Assembly (NCBI GenBank): GCA_028404615.1
Contig: JAOOBT010000002.1
Coordinates: 62,001 to 126,000, forward strand
Source: Candidatus Pelagibacter sp.
GTDB taxonomy: Bacteria; Pseudomonadota; Alphaproteobacteria; Pelagibacterales; Pelagibacteraceae
Direction: 5' to 3'
Length of the DNA stretch: 64,000 bases
Positions 32,812 to 40,442 of the stretch are shown one piece after another (position 1 is the first letter of the stretch; each line of letters starts with the position of its first letter). A model generated the notes under the pieces. That model saw only the letters and a program-made list of their open reading frames with translations, did not search any database and was not told the origin of the DNA. The translations under genes were made by a program, and so were the position numbers.

Positions 32812-33862
32812 TATTTTATTGGACACACTAAAAAATCAACCTTTGATTTGTGCCGAAGGTTATCTATTCGAAATGGAACGAAGAGGTTACTTAACTTCTG
32901 GTGAATTTGTTCCTGAAGTAGCTTTAGAACATCCTGAAGTGTTAGAAAATCTTCATAAAGAATTTCAACATGCTGGTTCTAATATTGTCCAAGCATTTAC
33001 ATATAATGGTCATAGAGAAAAGATGAGAGTGATCAATAAAGAACATTTGCTTGAGCCTTTAAATAGAGCTGCCTTAAGAATTGCAAGAAAATGTGCAGAC
33101 AACCCGCCTAAAAGTTTAGGTGTGAGTTTAATGGCTGGTAATATTTCAAATAGCAATATTTGGGAAGCAAATAATCCTAAAATTCAAACTCAAGTTAAAA
33201 ATATGTTTGCTGAAATGGTAAAATGGGCAAAAGAAGAAAAAGCTGATTTTATTATTGGTGAAACTTTTTATTATGCTGAAGAAGCATTTGCAGCACTTGA
33301 AGAAATTAAAAAATCTGGACTTCCATCGGTAATTACAATTTCCCCTATGGGTGAAAATAAAATGAGAGATGGTTATACCATTCTTGAAACGTGCAAGAAG
33401 CTAGAGGAACTTGGAGCTGATGTTGTTGGTTTAAACTGTTTTAGAGGTCCGGCTACAATGCTTCCTTATATAAAAGAAATAAGAAAAGAATTAAAATGTC
33501 ATGTTGCTGCTCTACCTGTTCCTTACAGAACAACAAAAGAGCATCCAACATTTTTTAATCTTCCAGATAATAATGGATGTAATTGTCCATCTCCTCACGG
33601 CAGAACTTTCCCTACTGCTTTGGATCCATTGCAATGCAATAGATATGAGATTGGAAATTTTGCAAAAGAGGTATTTGATTTAGGCGTCAAGTACATAGGC
33701 GTTTGTTGTGGAGCAAGCCCAATGCATATCAGAGAAGTAGCTGAGTCTATTGGATTAAGAGTTCCAGCAAGCAGATTTAGGGAAAATATGTCCAACCATT
33801 TCATGTATGGTAACAATAAACGTATACCTACACACATGAAAGAGTATGGAAATGTAGCGTAA
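32804..33862 (+). CDS. bhmT: Betaine-homocysteine S-methyltransferase
   Basis: A 352-residue homocysteine S-methyltransferase of the BHMT type. Zinc-binding cysteines are in VGLNCFRGP (near residue 217) and the double Cys of YIGVCCGASPMHIRE (near residue 300), with AGSNIVQAFTYNGH near residue 58 and IGETFYYAEEA near 147. It makes methionine from homocysteine using glycine betaine, with dimethylglycine as the other product. It sits under SAM-II/SAM-V control and is followed by metY. In SAR11, which uses osmolytes as carbon and methyl sources, this is a key methionine route. Confidence 0.92.
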   Translation: MSNILLDTLKNQPLICAEGYLFEMERRGYLTSGEFVPEVALEHPEVLENLHKEFQHAGSNIVQAFTYNGHREKMRVINKEHLLEPLNRAALRIARKCADNPPKSLGVSLMAGNISNSNIWEANNPKIQTQVKNMFAEMVKWAKEEKADFIIGETFYYAEEAFAALEEIKKSGLPSVITISPMGENKMRDGYTILETCKKLEELGADVVGLNCFRGPATMLPYIKEIRKELKCHVAALPVPYRTTKEHPTFFNLPDNNGCNCPSPHGRTFPTALDPLQCNRYEIGNFAKEVFDLGVKYIGVCCGASPMHIREVAESIGLRVPASRFRENMSNHFMYGNNKRIPTHMKEYGNVA

Positions 33863-33877
33863 GGAGGCTATAATAAT

Positions 33878-33928
33878 ATGAAAAAAGAAACGACAAGAGA
33901 AACAGTAAGGGGGAAAATCAATGGCTGA
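33878..33928 (+). CDS. 16-codon micro-ORF overlapping metY start
   Basis: ATG at 33878 is preceded by AAGGAGG (33861-33867), a near-perfect ribosome site that overlaps the bhmT stop. The frame MKKETTRETVRGKING ends at a TGA (33926-33928) that overlaps the metY ATG (ATGGCTGA). This is the same design as the micro-ORF before bhmT. It may couple metY translation to bhmT. Confidence 0.5.
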   Translation: MKKETTRETVRGKING

Positions 33929-35213
33929 TTTTAAACATCCGGAAACTATTGGCTTACATGGTAGCGATTACAGGTCAGATCCTACTACAACAGCAGTAGC
34001 AGTTCCAATTTATCAAACGACTTCTTACCAATTTAAAAATGCAGAACATGCTGCAAATTTATTTGGTCTAAAAGAATTTGGTAATATTTATACACGTATC
34101 ATGAACCCGACAGTTGATGTGTTAGAGAAAAGGGTTGCAGCACTTGAAGGTGGTGTGGCAGCATTAGCGGTAGGTTCAGGGCAAGCAGCATCAGCAATGT
34201 GTATTCAAAACTTAGCACAGGCTGGAGATAACATTGTTGCTTCAACTGACTTATACGGAGGTACAGTTAACTTATTTAAAAATACTTTAAGACAACAAGG
34301 TATTGAAGTTAGATTTGCAGACCCTGCGGATCCTAAAAACTTTGAAAAAGTAACTGATGATAAAACAAGAGCTTACTACGGTGAGTCTTGTCCAAATCCT
34401 TATCTTCGTGTGTTCCCAATCAAGGAAGTTTCAGATATCGGTAGAAAAAAAGGTATTCCTTTAATCATCGATAACACAGCTTCACCAGTAATTTGTAAAC
34501 CATTAGCTCATGGAGCTGCAATCGTAATGCACTCATTGACTAAATACATTGGTGGTCACGGAACTTCAATTGGTGGAATAATTGTTGATGGTGGAAACTT
34601 TGACTGGATTAAAGACAGAAAAAGACAACCATTAATAAATGAACCTGATCAAAGTTATGGTGGTGCAATATGGGCAGATGCAGTTCCTCAATTAACAGGA
34701 GCTAATATTCCTTTTGTAATTAGAGCAAGAGTGGTTTTATTAAGAGACTTAGGTGCTCCTTTAAGTCCATTTAATGCTTTTCAAATTATTCAAGGTTTGG
34801 AAACAGTTGCTCTTAGAATGAAACAACACTGCAGTAATGCAGAGAAAGTTGTATCTTTCTTAGAAACACAGAAGAAAGTTAAAAATGTAATCTACCCTAC
34901 TAATCACCAAGGTGAGATTAAAGAAAGAGCTAAAAAATATATGCAAGGTGGATACGGTTCTTTAGTTGGAATGGATGTAGGCACAAAAGAAGCTGGTGCT
35001 AAATTCATCGATAACTTAAAGATGTTATATCACGTTGCTAATATTGGTGATGCTAGAAGTTTAGCAATTCACCCGGCTACTACAACGCACAGTCAATTAG
35101 ATGATGCAGCGTTAGCAGCAGCAGGTGTAACGCCAGGCTACGTAAGACTGTCAATCGGTATTGAACATCCTGATGATATCATTGCAGACATTAAGCAAGC
35201 TTTAGCTGCTTAA
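33921..35213 (+). CDS. metY: O-acetylhomoserine (thiol)-lyase / aminocarboxypropyltransferase
   Basis: A 430-residue PLP enzyme of the Cys/Met metabolism family with the PLP lysine in MHSLTKYIGGHGTSIGG (near residue 208), the N-terminal PIYQTTSYQFKNAEHAANLFGL and YTRIMNPTVDVLEKRVAALEGG. Length and NLFGL..GNIYTRIMNPT place it with MetY, which makes homocysteine (or methionine) from O-acetylhomoserine and sulphide (or methanethiol). It supplies the substrate for BhmT. It is in the same riboswitch-controlled transcript, preceded by its own AAGGGGG site. Confidence 0.93.
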   Translation: MADFKHPETIGLHGSDYRSDPTTTAVAVPIYQTTSYQFKNAEHAANLFGLKEFGNIYTRIMNPTVDVLEKRVAALEGGVAALAVGSGQAASAMCIQNLAQAGDNIVASTDLYGGTVNLFKNTLRQQGIEVRFADPADPKNFEKVTDDKTRAYYGESCPNPYLRVFPIKEVSDIGRKKGIPLIIDNTASPVICKPLAHGAAIVMHSLTKYIGGHGTSIGGIIVDGGNFDWIKDRKRQPLINEPDQSYGGAIWADAVPQLTGANIPFVIRARVVLLRDLGAPLSPFNAFQIIQGLETVALRMKQHCSNAEKVVSFLETQKKVKNVIYPTNHQGEIKERAKKYMQGGYGSLVGMDVGTKEAGAKFIDNLKMLYHVANIGDARSLAIHPATTTHSQLDDAALAAAGVTPGYVRLSIGIEHPDDIIADIKQALAA

Positions 35214-35220
35214 ATTATAT

Positions 35221-35244
35221 TTGCCCCACTGAAAAGTGGGGCAA
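35221..35244 (+). repeat. Perfect hairpin with GAAA tetraloop after metY
   Basis: TTGCCCCACT (35221-35230) and AGTGGGGCAA (35235-35244) form a 10-bp stem closed by a GAAA tetraloop. No T run follows (GATAAAG, which instead leads into the rhodanese ATG), so it is not a standard intrinsic terminator. It may stabilise the metY 3' end or tune expression of the next gene. Confidence 0.7.
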
Positions 35245-35252
35245 GATAAAGA

Positions 35253-35642
35253 ATGATTAAACAAATCAAATCATCGGAAATAAAAGATTTTATTAAAGAA
35301 AATTCAAATACAGTTTTACTAGATGTTAGAACTGAAAACGAATGGAAATCTTTGGGAAAACCTAAAGCAGAGGATTTAAATTCTAAAACTTATTTTGTTA
35401 CAGTAAGTCATGACTTATCAAATTGGCAAGTTCCAGATCAAAATTTTATAAAAAACGTAAAAAGAAATATCGATAAAGATAAAAAAATTTTAGTTATGTG
35501 TGCTGCTGGGGGGAGATCTATGATAGCTGCAAATCTTTTAGAAACTGAGGGTTATTTCGTTTTAAATGTTTCCGATGGATATAGCGGTAATGGTCAGGAT
35601 CCTGGCTGGAGAAAATTAAATTTACCTATTGATAATTCCTAA
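35253..35642 (+). CDS. Rhodanese-like domain protein
   Basis: A 129-residue single rhodanese domain: VLLDVRTENEWKSLGKP (CH2A-type motif) and the active loop VMCAAGGRSMIAANLL with catalytic Cys. It can carry persulphide sulphur. It follows metY by 39 bp on the same strand and matches the sulphur theme of this section (cysE, msrB, bhmT, metY). Specific role unknown. It ends one base before the stop of the convergent lipoprotein gene. Confidence 0.88.
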   Translation: MIKQIKSSEIKDFIKENSNTVLLDVRTENEWKSLGKPKAEDLNSKTYFVTVSHDLSNWQVPDQNFIKNVKRNIDKDKKILVMCAAGGRSMIAANLLETEGYFVLNVSDGYSGNGQDPGWRKLNLPIDNS

Positions 35643-36116
35643 TTAATTTATTGATTTTTTTATTTTAGCTTGTAAATCGATTGCAAGCTGTCTTGGAGAT
35701 TTTTTCTCTTGTAATAAACCATTTGTAAAAATTTTTTCTTCCTTTGATGCCACATCTATTTTTTCAGTATTTTTAGGATACTTTTTTACAATTTCTAAAG
35801 TCTTCTCTTTAATTACATTGCTTGTTAACGCTATTTTTTTATTTACAGCTGTACAAAATTCGGATCTTGTTTTTTCAATAAACGAGATGCAAGGCTCTTT
35901 TTTCTCAGAATTTTTTTCTTCAGCGTAAGCAATAGCATGCTCTAAAGGAGATTTTCCTGTGCGTTGTTTTACTCCTAGACTAATTGCTGTATTCGCAGAA
36001 GATTGAAGAATTCTTCCTTTAGATGCTCCTCCCACTGAGCTACCTAATAGAGCAACGGACTCGGCGCAGCCGTTTAATAAAAAAACAATCGATATTAAAA
36101 AAAATATTTTGTACAT
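35643..36116 (-). CDS. Putative lipoprotein, paralogue A
   Basis: A 157-residue protein with a lipoprotein signal (FFLISIVFLLNGCAES; lipobox LNGC, Cys near residue 17). Residues about 12-75 (GCAESVALLGSSVGGASKG ... EKKEPC) are identical to those of its neighbour; the C-terminal half (lysine-rich, KKYPKNTEKIDVASKEEK) is diverged. I do not recognise a wider family. A glycine-rich SSVGGASKGRILQSSANTAISLG stretch follows the lipobox. It is the downstream copy of a tandem pair with shared DNA. Confidence 0.65.
   Translation of the reverse strand: MYKIFFLISIVFLLNGCAESVALLGSSVGGASKGRILQSSANTAISLGVKQRTGKSPLEHAIAYAEEKNSEKKEPCISFIEKTRSEFCTAVNKKIALTSNVIKEKTLEIVKKYPKNTEKIDVASKEEKIFTNGLLQEKKSPRQLAIDLQAKIKKSIN
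35890..36083 (-). repeat. 194-bp perfect direct repeat, copy A
   Basis: Bases 35890-36083 are identical to 36421-36614 (offset 531 bp), including third-codon positions. The repeat covers the lipobox to the middle of both lipoprotein genes. Sequence on either side differs. Confidence 0.95.
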
Positions 36117-36221
36117 AAAGTGTAATGATTTCTGGTCTGTATACCTGATTTATGTTTAAAAAAAAGTTAAATATAATTTTCAGTATTTAAAGGAATACAA
36201 CTTCTAATATAGATTTTCAAT

Positions 36222-36230
36222 TTATCCACA
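36222..36230 (+). other. DnaA-box consensus in an intergenic gap
   Basis: TTATCCACA, a perfect DnaA box, lies in the 132-bp gap between the two lipoprotein genes. No cluster of further boxes was seen near it. It may be chance. Confidence 0.3.
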
Positions 36231-36248
36231 GGCTTGTTTCCGCAGAAA

Positions 36249-36647
36249 TTAATCTAAATACTTAATTTTAGAACTTCTATCTATGTTGGGTTGTAATGAT
36301 GAAGTTAAATCTTTAAGGGGTTTGTTTCTTCTTTTATTTAAAATCTTTGATTTAGTTAAACTCATTTGTTTTTTTACAATTGAACAAAGTTCAGAGTTGG
36401 TTTTTTCAAGAAAAGATAAACAAGGCTCTTTTTTCTCAGAATTTTTTTCTTCAGCGTAAGCAATAGCATGCTCTAAAGGAGATTTTCCTGTGCGTTGTTT
36501 TACTCCTAGACTAATTGCTGTATTCGCAGAAGATTGAAGAATTCTTCCTTTAGATGCTCCTCCCACTGAGCTACCTAATAGAGCAACGGACTCGGCGCAG
36601 CCGTTTAATAAAAATAGCGTGATCAAAAGACCAAATATTTTTTTCAT
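36249..36647 (-). CDS. Putative lipoprotein, paralogue B
   Basis: A 132-residue lipoprotein (LLITLFLLNGCAES, lipobox LNGC). The middle is identical to paralogue A; the C-terminal part after KKEPCLSFLEK keeps weak similarity (NSELCSIVKKQMSLTKSKI) but has drifted and is shorter. This mix of an identical core and diverged tail fits an older duplication partly overwritten by gene conversion. Function unknown. Confidence 0.65.
   Translation of the reverse strand: MKKIFGLLITLFLLNGCAESVALLGSSVGGASKGRILQSSANTAISLGVKQRTGKSPLEHAIAYAEEKNSEKKEPCLSFLEKTNSELCSIVKKQMSLTKSKILNKRRNKPLKDLTSSLQPNIDRSSKIKYLD
36421..36614 (-). repeat. 194-bp perfect direct repeat, copy B
   Basis: Identical to 35890-36083. Identity ends where an A in copy A (36084) meets a T in copy B (36615), and at the other end in the codons just after the conserved KKEPC. 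Confidence 0.95.
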
Positions 36648-36758
36648 ACTCCCTTTTTATAATTAAGTATATTTAAAGCAGAGATTAGCTTGTTATAAAA
36701 CAAACGAATCACCCAAATTGAGTTTATATCTAATACAACCTACAATGGAAGTACTAAT

Positions 36759-37709
36759 CTATGCAATTATCCTTAAAGGTTTGTTTTTGAGGCAACTCTC
36801 AAGGTTTTCAATCATTTGTAGGTAAAATTTTGAGTAATTTTCGGCTGTCACGTACCCGATGTGAGGCAATATCAAAGCATTAGGGAGAAATCTCAATTTA
36901 TGATCTTGAGAAAGAGGTTCTTTATCGTAAACATCTAAACCAGCTCCAGCTATTTTTTCATCTTTAAGAGCCTCAACAAGATCGTTCTCATTAATAATAA
37001 GCCCCCTAGATGTATTGATTAAAAAAGCTGTTTTTTTCATCATACTAAATTCTTTTTTTGTAATAAGATTTTTATATCTATCTCCAAAAACTACATGAAT
37101 TGAAATAATATCTGAATTTTTTATTAAATCTTCTTTGGTCATTGGCAAGACCCCTAAATCATTGGCATGTGACAAATTTAAGTTTTCACTCCAAGCACAA
37201 ACTTCCATTCCAAAAGCTTTTGCAACTTTAGCCACCTGGGTTCCAATTTTTCCAAGGCCAATCAAACCTAACATTTTACCTTTCAGTTCAAATCCAATAG
37301 TTGTCTGCCAATAACCTTGGAACATATTATCAATTTCTTGTTTTATATTTCTCATAAGACCTAAAATTAAAGCCCAAGTAATTTCTGCTGCAGGATTAGA
37401 ATTAATTTCAGTTCCACAAACTATGATATTTTTTTTCTTAATTATTTCAAAATCAATAGAGTTATTCCTCATACCTGATGTCATAATATACTTAAGATTA
37501 GGCAAGCTCTCTAGTAACGTCTTTGTAAGTGGAGTTCGCTCTCTCATAATAAATAATGCTTCAAAATTCTCTAAAGCTAAAATAGTTTCGTTTTCATTTA
37601 CAAAAGGCTCATTAAAGATTTTAAAGTCATACTTATTTTTATATTTTTCAATTTCTATAATCTGTCTGAAAGCATCTTGATAATCATCTAGCACTGCAAC
37701 TTTTATCAT
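36759..37709 (-). CDS. D-2-hydroxyacid dehydrogenase family protein
   Basis: A 316-residue NAD-dependent dehydrogenase: LGLIGLGKIGTQVAKVAKAFGMEV (GxGxxG near residue 148), catalytic Arg in INTSRGLIINENDLVEAL, Glu in AGAGLDVYDKEPL and His in LPHIGYVTAEN. Members include phosphoglycerate, formate and glyoxylate/hydroxypyruvate dehydrogenases; the N terminus MIKVAVLDDYQDAF is typical of a subgroup with unknown substrate. It overlaps the EamA gene by four bases. Confidence 0.85.
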   Translation of the reverse strand: MIKVAVLDDYQDAFRQIIEIEKYKNKYDFKIFNEPFVNENETILALENFEALFIMRERTPLTKTLLESLPNLKYIMTSGMRNNSIDFEIIKKKNIIVCGTEINSNPAAEITWALILGLMRNIKQEIDNMFQGYWQTTIGFELKGKMLGLIGLGKIGTQVAKVAKAFGMEVCAWSENLNLSHANDLGVLPMTKEDLIKNSDIISIHVVFGDRYKNLITKKEFSMMKKTAFLINTSRGLIINENDLVEALKDEKIAGAGLDVYDKEPLSQDHKLRFLPNALILPHIGYVTAENYSKFYLQMIENLESCLKNKPLRIIA

Positions 37710-38596
37710 TGGGTTTTTCTATTTGATAAATAAATACCAGAAATTATAAAAGTTGCTCCAATAAAATGAAATAATTGAAATTTTTCTTTAAAAATTATTA
37801 TTGCCATTAATGCGCTAAAAAGTGGCATTAGCTGAATAAACATAGATGATCTGTTAGGTCCTATAAGTTCGATAGCTTTCTGCCAACAATAATACGCTGC
37901 AATAGCGGGAAAGATAACTACATAAGATAGAATTAAGATAAAAGCTTTATTTATATTTACATTTAATCCCATTGATTTTTCATATAAAAATTGTGGAACC
38001 AAAAATATTAATCCTACCGTAACCATTATTTGAATTAAAGAAAATTGAGATAATTCAAGCTTACTTTTTTTTAGTAAAGTTGAATATAATGACCAACTTA
38101 AAACACAAACTAACATCCATATATCGCCAATATTAAAATTTAAAGAGATTATTTTTTGAATATCTGCATTAGAAATAATTGTTCCTACTCCAAATATAGA
38201 TAAGATTAATCCTGAAATTTGAAATATATTTGTTTTTTCAATTTTCATAATCGATGAAAAAATTATTATCATTGGAGGGATAGCAGCTAACATTAAAACG
38301 GCATTTATTACTTGTGTAAAATTTAAAGCTAAATAAACAACTGAATTAAAAGTACTGATTGTTAATATACCCATAACACTTATTACTAAAAAGTTTTCTT
38401 TTATATAGTCTCTCTTCGCTATAATTTCTCTTATTGTGAAAGGTATTAATATAAACCATACCATGGCCCACCTAAAAAAATTTAGAGTTAGTGGTGGGAC
38501 TTCAAATAAAGTTGCAAATTTTCCGATAATAAAATTTCCTGACCAAAATAATGCCGCAAGAGTAAGAAAAGTATAAGCTAAATAATTTTTTGACAA
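37706..38596 (-). CDS. EamA/DMT-family transporter
   Basis: A 296-residue protein with ten hydrophobic helices in two EamA repeats: ALFWSGNFIIGKFA plus LTLNFFRWAMVWF in the first, and LSWSLYSTLLKKSK in the second, ending FIISGIYLSNRKT. The start is TTG at 38596, eight bases after the DadA-like stop; no ATG lies near the N-terminal helix. Exporters or importers of metabolites belong here; substrate unknown. Confidence 0.85.
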   Translation of the reverse strand: MSKNYLAYTFLTLAALFWSGNFIIGKFATLFEVPPLTLNFFRWAMVWFILIPFTIREIIAKRDYIKENFLVISVMGILTISTFNSVVYLALNFTQVINAVLMLAAIPPMIIIFSSIMKIEKTNIFQISGLILSIFGVGTIISNADIQKIISLNFNIGDIWMLVCVLSWSLYSTLLKKSKLELSQFSLIQIMVTVGLIFLVPQFLYEKSMGLNVNINKAFILILSYVVIFPAIAAYYCWQKAIELIGPNRSSMFIQLMPLFSALMAIIIFKEKFQLFHFIGATFIISGIYLSNRKTQ

Positions 38597-38603
38597 AAAA
38601 TTC

Positions 38604-39863
38604 CTAATTAAATCTTTTTGAGCTGTATGGAGATAAATCTAAATTAGTTTTTTCTCCAGCAACAATACCAGAAATAATTTTGCCTGTTATAGCGCCTAAT
38701 GTCCAGCCTAAATGTTGATGGCCGAATGCGTATATAATATTTTTATTTTTCAAAGATGGGCCTAATATAGGTAAAAAGTCAGGTAAAGTGGGTCGGAAAC
38801 CTAACCACTCGTCCTCATGTTTTCCAAGTTGAGGTAAAAGTTCTTGTGCACATTTAATTATATATTCGATCCTTTTTTTTGAAGGTGGATTTTCTAAACC
38901 TCCTAACTCTACAGTACCAACTGCTCTTAAACCTTGATTCATTGGTGTCATGCCAAAACCACGATCCAAAAATATAACTGGTCTTGAAATAAGTTTGTCC
39001 TGATCTTTAAAATGAACATGATATCCACGTTCTGTATCTAAAGGAATATTTTCACCTAATTGGTCTGTCAAAGTTTTAGAAAAAGCGCCTGAGGCCACTA
39101 CAGTTTTTTCAAATTTATACTTATCTCTTTCAGTTTTTATCACTGTTTGATCAACATTAACTTGCTCTAAAGCTTTGACGTTTGATTGAATAAACCTTCC
39201 TCCTTTCTCTAAGAAAAGTCTAAAAATTTCTTTCAATATGCCGTGGGGATCTCTAGCGTGCATTGCACTTTCATAAATAACACCAGCATCAAAAACTGGT
39301 TGTAAATTTGGTTCCAAATCTAAAACCTCTTTTTGTGTTAAGAGTTTTTGTTTTATTCCAAGTTCATCTCTTACTTTTATTTCTAATTTTCTACTTTTAA
39401 GATTCTTATTTGTCCAAATATAAATAATACCTTTCTTCTCAACTAAACCTGATGTATTAATTTCTTGAAAAATTTCCTCATAAGCATCATTTGAGAGACT
39501 TAAAATTTGATGCATGTACTTAGCAGTATGCATCATTGATTTTTTATTACAGTTTTTGAAATAGTGTAAGAACCAATTAAACATTTTAGGTATATAATTC
39601 CATTTCAAAGCTAAAGGTCCGTAGGAACTCACTAACATCTTTGGTACATCATATAAAACATCTGGACGATTAAATTGAAGAACAGCATATGGTGAGAAAT
39701 GACCTGCGTTACCATAGGACGCTGCTTTAAATTCGTTTGATAGAGGATCATGTCTATCAAAAATAGTTACAGGGATACCTTTTTTAATTAATTGAAGGCC
39801 AGTGCATACACCTTGAATGCCTGATCCAACAATCCCAACTGATTTACATTTATAATTTTCCAC
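38604..39863 (-). CDS. DadA-like D-amino-acid dehydrogenase (FAD)
   Basis: A 419-residue DAO-fold flavoprotein with VGIVGSGIQGVCTGLQLIKKG at the N terminus, SYGNAGHFSPYAVLQF (DadA-like), and the C-terminal FGHQHLGWTLGAITGKII typical of D-amino-acid dehydrogenases. The start is GTG at 39863. It could oxidise D-amino acids or related amines and feed electrons to quinone. It heads a tight run with the EamA transporter and the hydroxyacid dehydrogenase, which might together handle a D-amino or hydroxy acid. Confidence 0.82.
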   Translation of the reverse strand: MENYKCKSVGIVGSGIQGVCTGLQLIKKGIPVTIFDRHDPLSNEFKAASYGNAGHFSPYAVLQFNRPDVLYDVPKMLVSSYGPLALKWNYIPKMFNWFLHYFKNCNKKSMMHTAKYMHQILSLSNDAYEEIFQEINTSGLVEKKGIIYIWTNKNLKSRKLEIKVRDELGIKQKLLTQKEVLDLEPNLQPVFDAGVIYESAMHARDPHGILKEIFRLFLEKGGRFIQSNVKALEQVNVDQTVIKTERDKYKFEKTVVASGAFSKTLTDQLGENIPLDTERGYHVHFKDQDKLISRPVIFLDRGFGMTPMNQGLRAVGTVELGGLENPPSKKRIEYIIKCAQELLPQLGKHEDEWLGFRPTLPDFLPILGPSLKNKNIIYAFGHQHLGWTLGAITGKIISGIVAGEKTNLDLSPYSSKRFN

Positions 39864-39908
39864 AAGGAAATTATATTGTAATCTTTTGAAAAATAGTAGT
39901 GCGGTAGA

Positions 39909-40373
39909 TTAGGCGATTGCTTCTTTATTAACTACGTCAGGTCTTTCTTCTGTATCAACTGACTCTTTTTTATCTTTTTTCTTAAATAAGAAGTCACCAG
40001 TTAGCTTAGATTTAGAGCTATTTGTTTTTTTGATATAACCATCTATATCAGCTCCATTTTCTGTTCTTAAATTGTTACCAAACTCTATGTCACCTTTAAT
40101 TGTTCCAGTAGCTCCAATAACAATATTTTGAGCTGAAACTTTTCCATCTAAATGTCCATGTATTTCAACATCGTCAGCTTCTATGTGTCCCGTGATTGAG
40201 CCCGTGTCTCTGATAATTAATTCTTTTGAGTAAACTGGACCTTTGACTAAGCCGGCTATATCAATAGCTCCAGAGCTATTTATAGTTCCCTCGATGCTTA
40301 CAGTTTCGCTTATTAGCGATCTTTCTGAGTCTTTAATCTTTATTTTTTTATCACCAAACATATAATTTTTCAT
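39909..40373 (-). CDS. Bactofilin
   Basis: A 154-residue bactofilin: a central right-handed beta-helix of repeated short strands (ETVSIEGTINSSGAIDIAGLVKGPVYSKELIIRDTGSITGHIEADDVEIHGHLDGKVSAQ seen as IEGTINSSGAIDIAGLVKG and GSITGHIEADDVEIHGHLDG), flanked by charged tails. It polymerises without nucleotide and in other bacteria sets local cell-wall growth and cell curvature. It lies 69 bp after rodA in the cell-shape cluster. Confidence 0.88.
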   Translation of the reverse strand: MKNYMFGDKKIKIKDSERSLISETVSIEGTINSSGAIDIAGLVKGPVYSKELIIRDTGSITGHIEADDVEIHGHLDGKVSAQNIVIGATGTIKGDIEFGNNLRTENGADIDGYIKKTNSSKSKLTGDFLFKKKDKKESVDTEERPDVVNKEAIA

Positions 40374-40442
40374 AAACTAATCACCTATTTAACTTTTATA
40401 CAAGCATTTATTTAAGTAAATTTTGATCATTTTAGGTTTAAA

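Noticed and set aside
36117..36248. Gap between the lipoprotein genes checked as a possible replication origin because of a DnaA box
   Set aside because: Only one box, no cluster of repeats and no origin-linked genes nearby.
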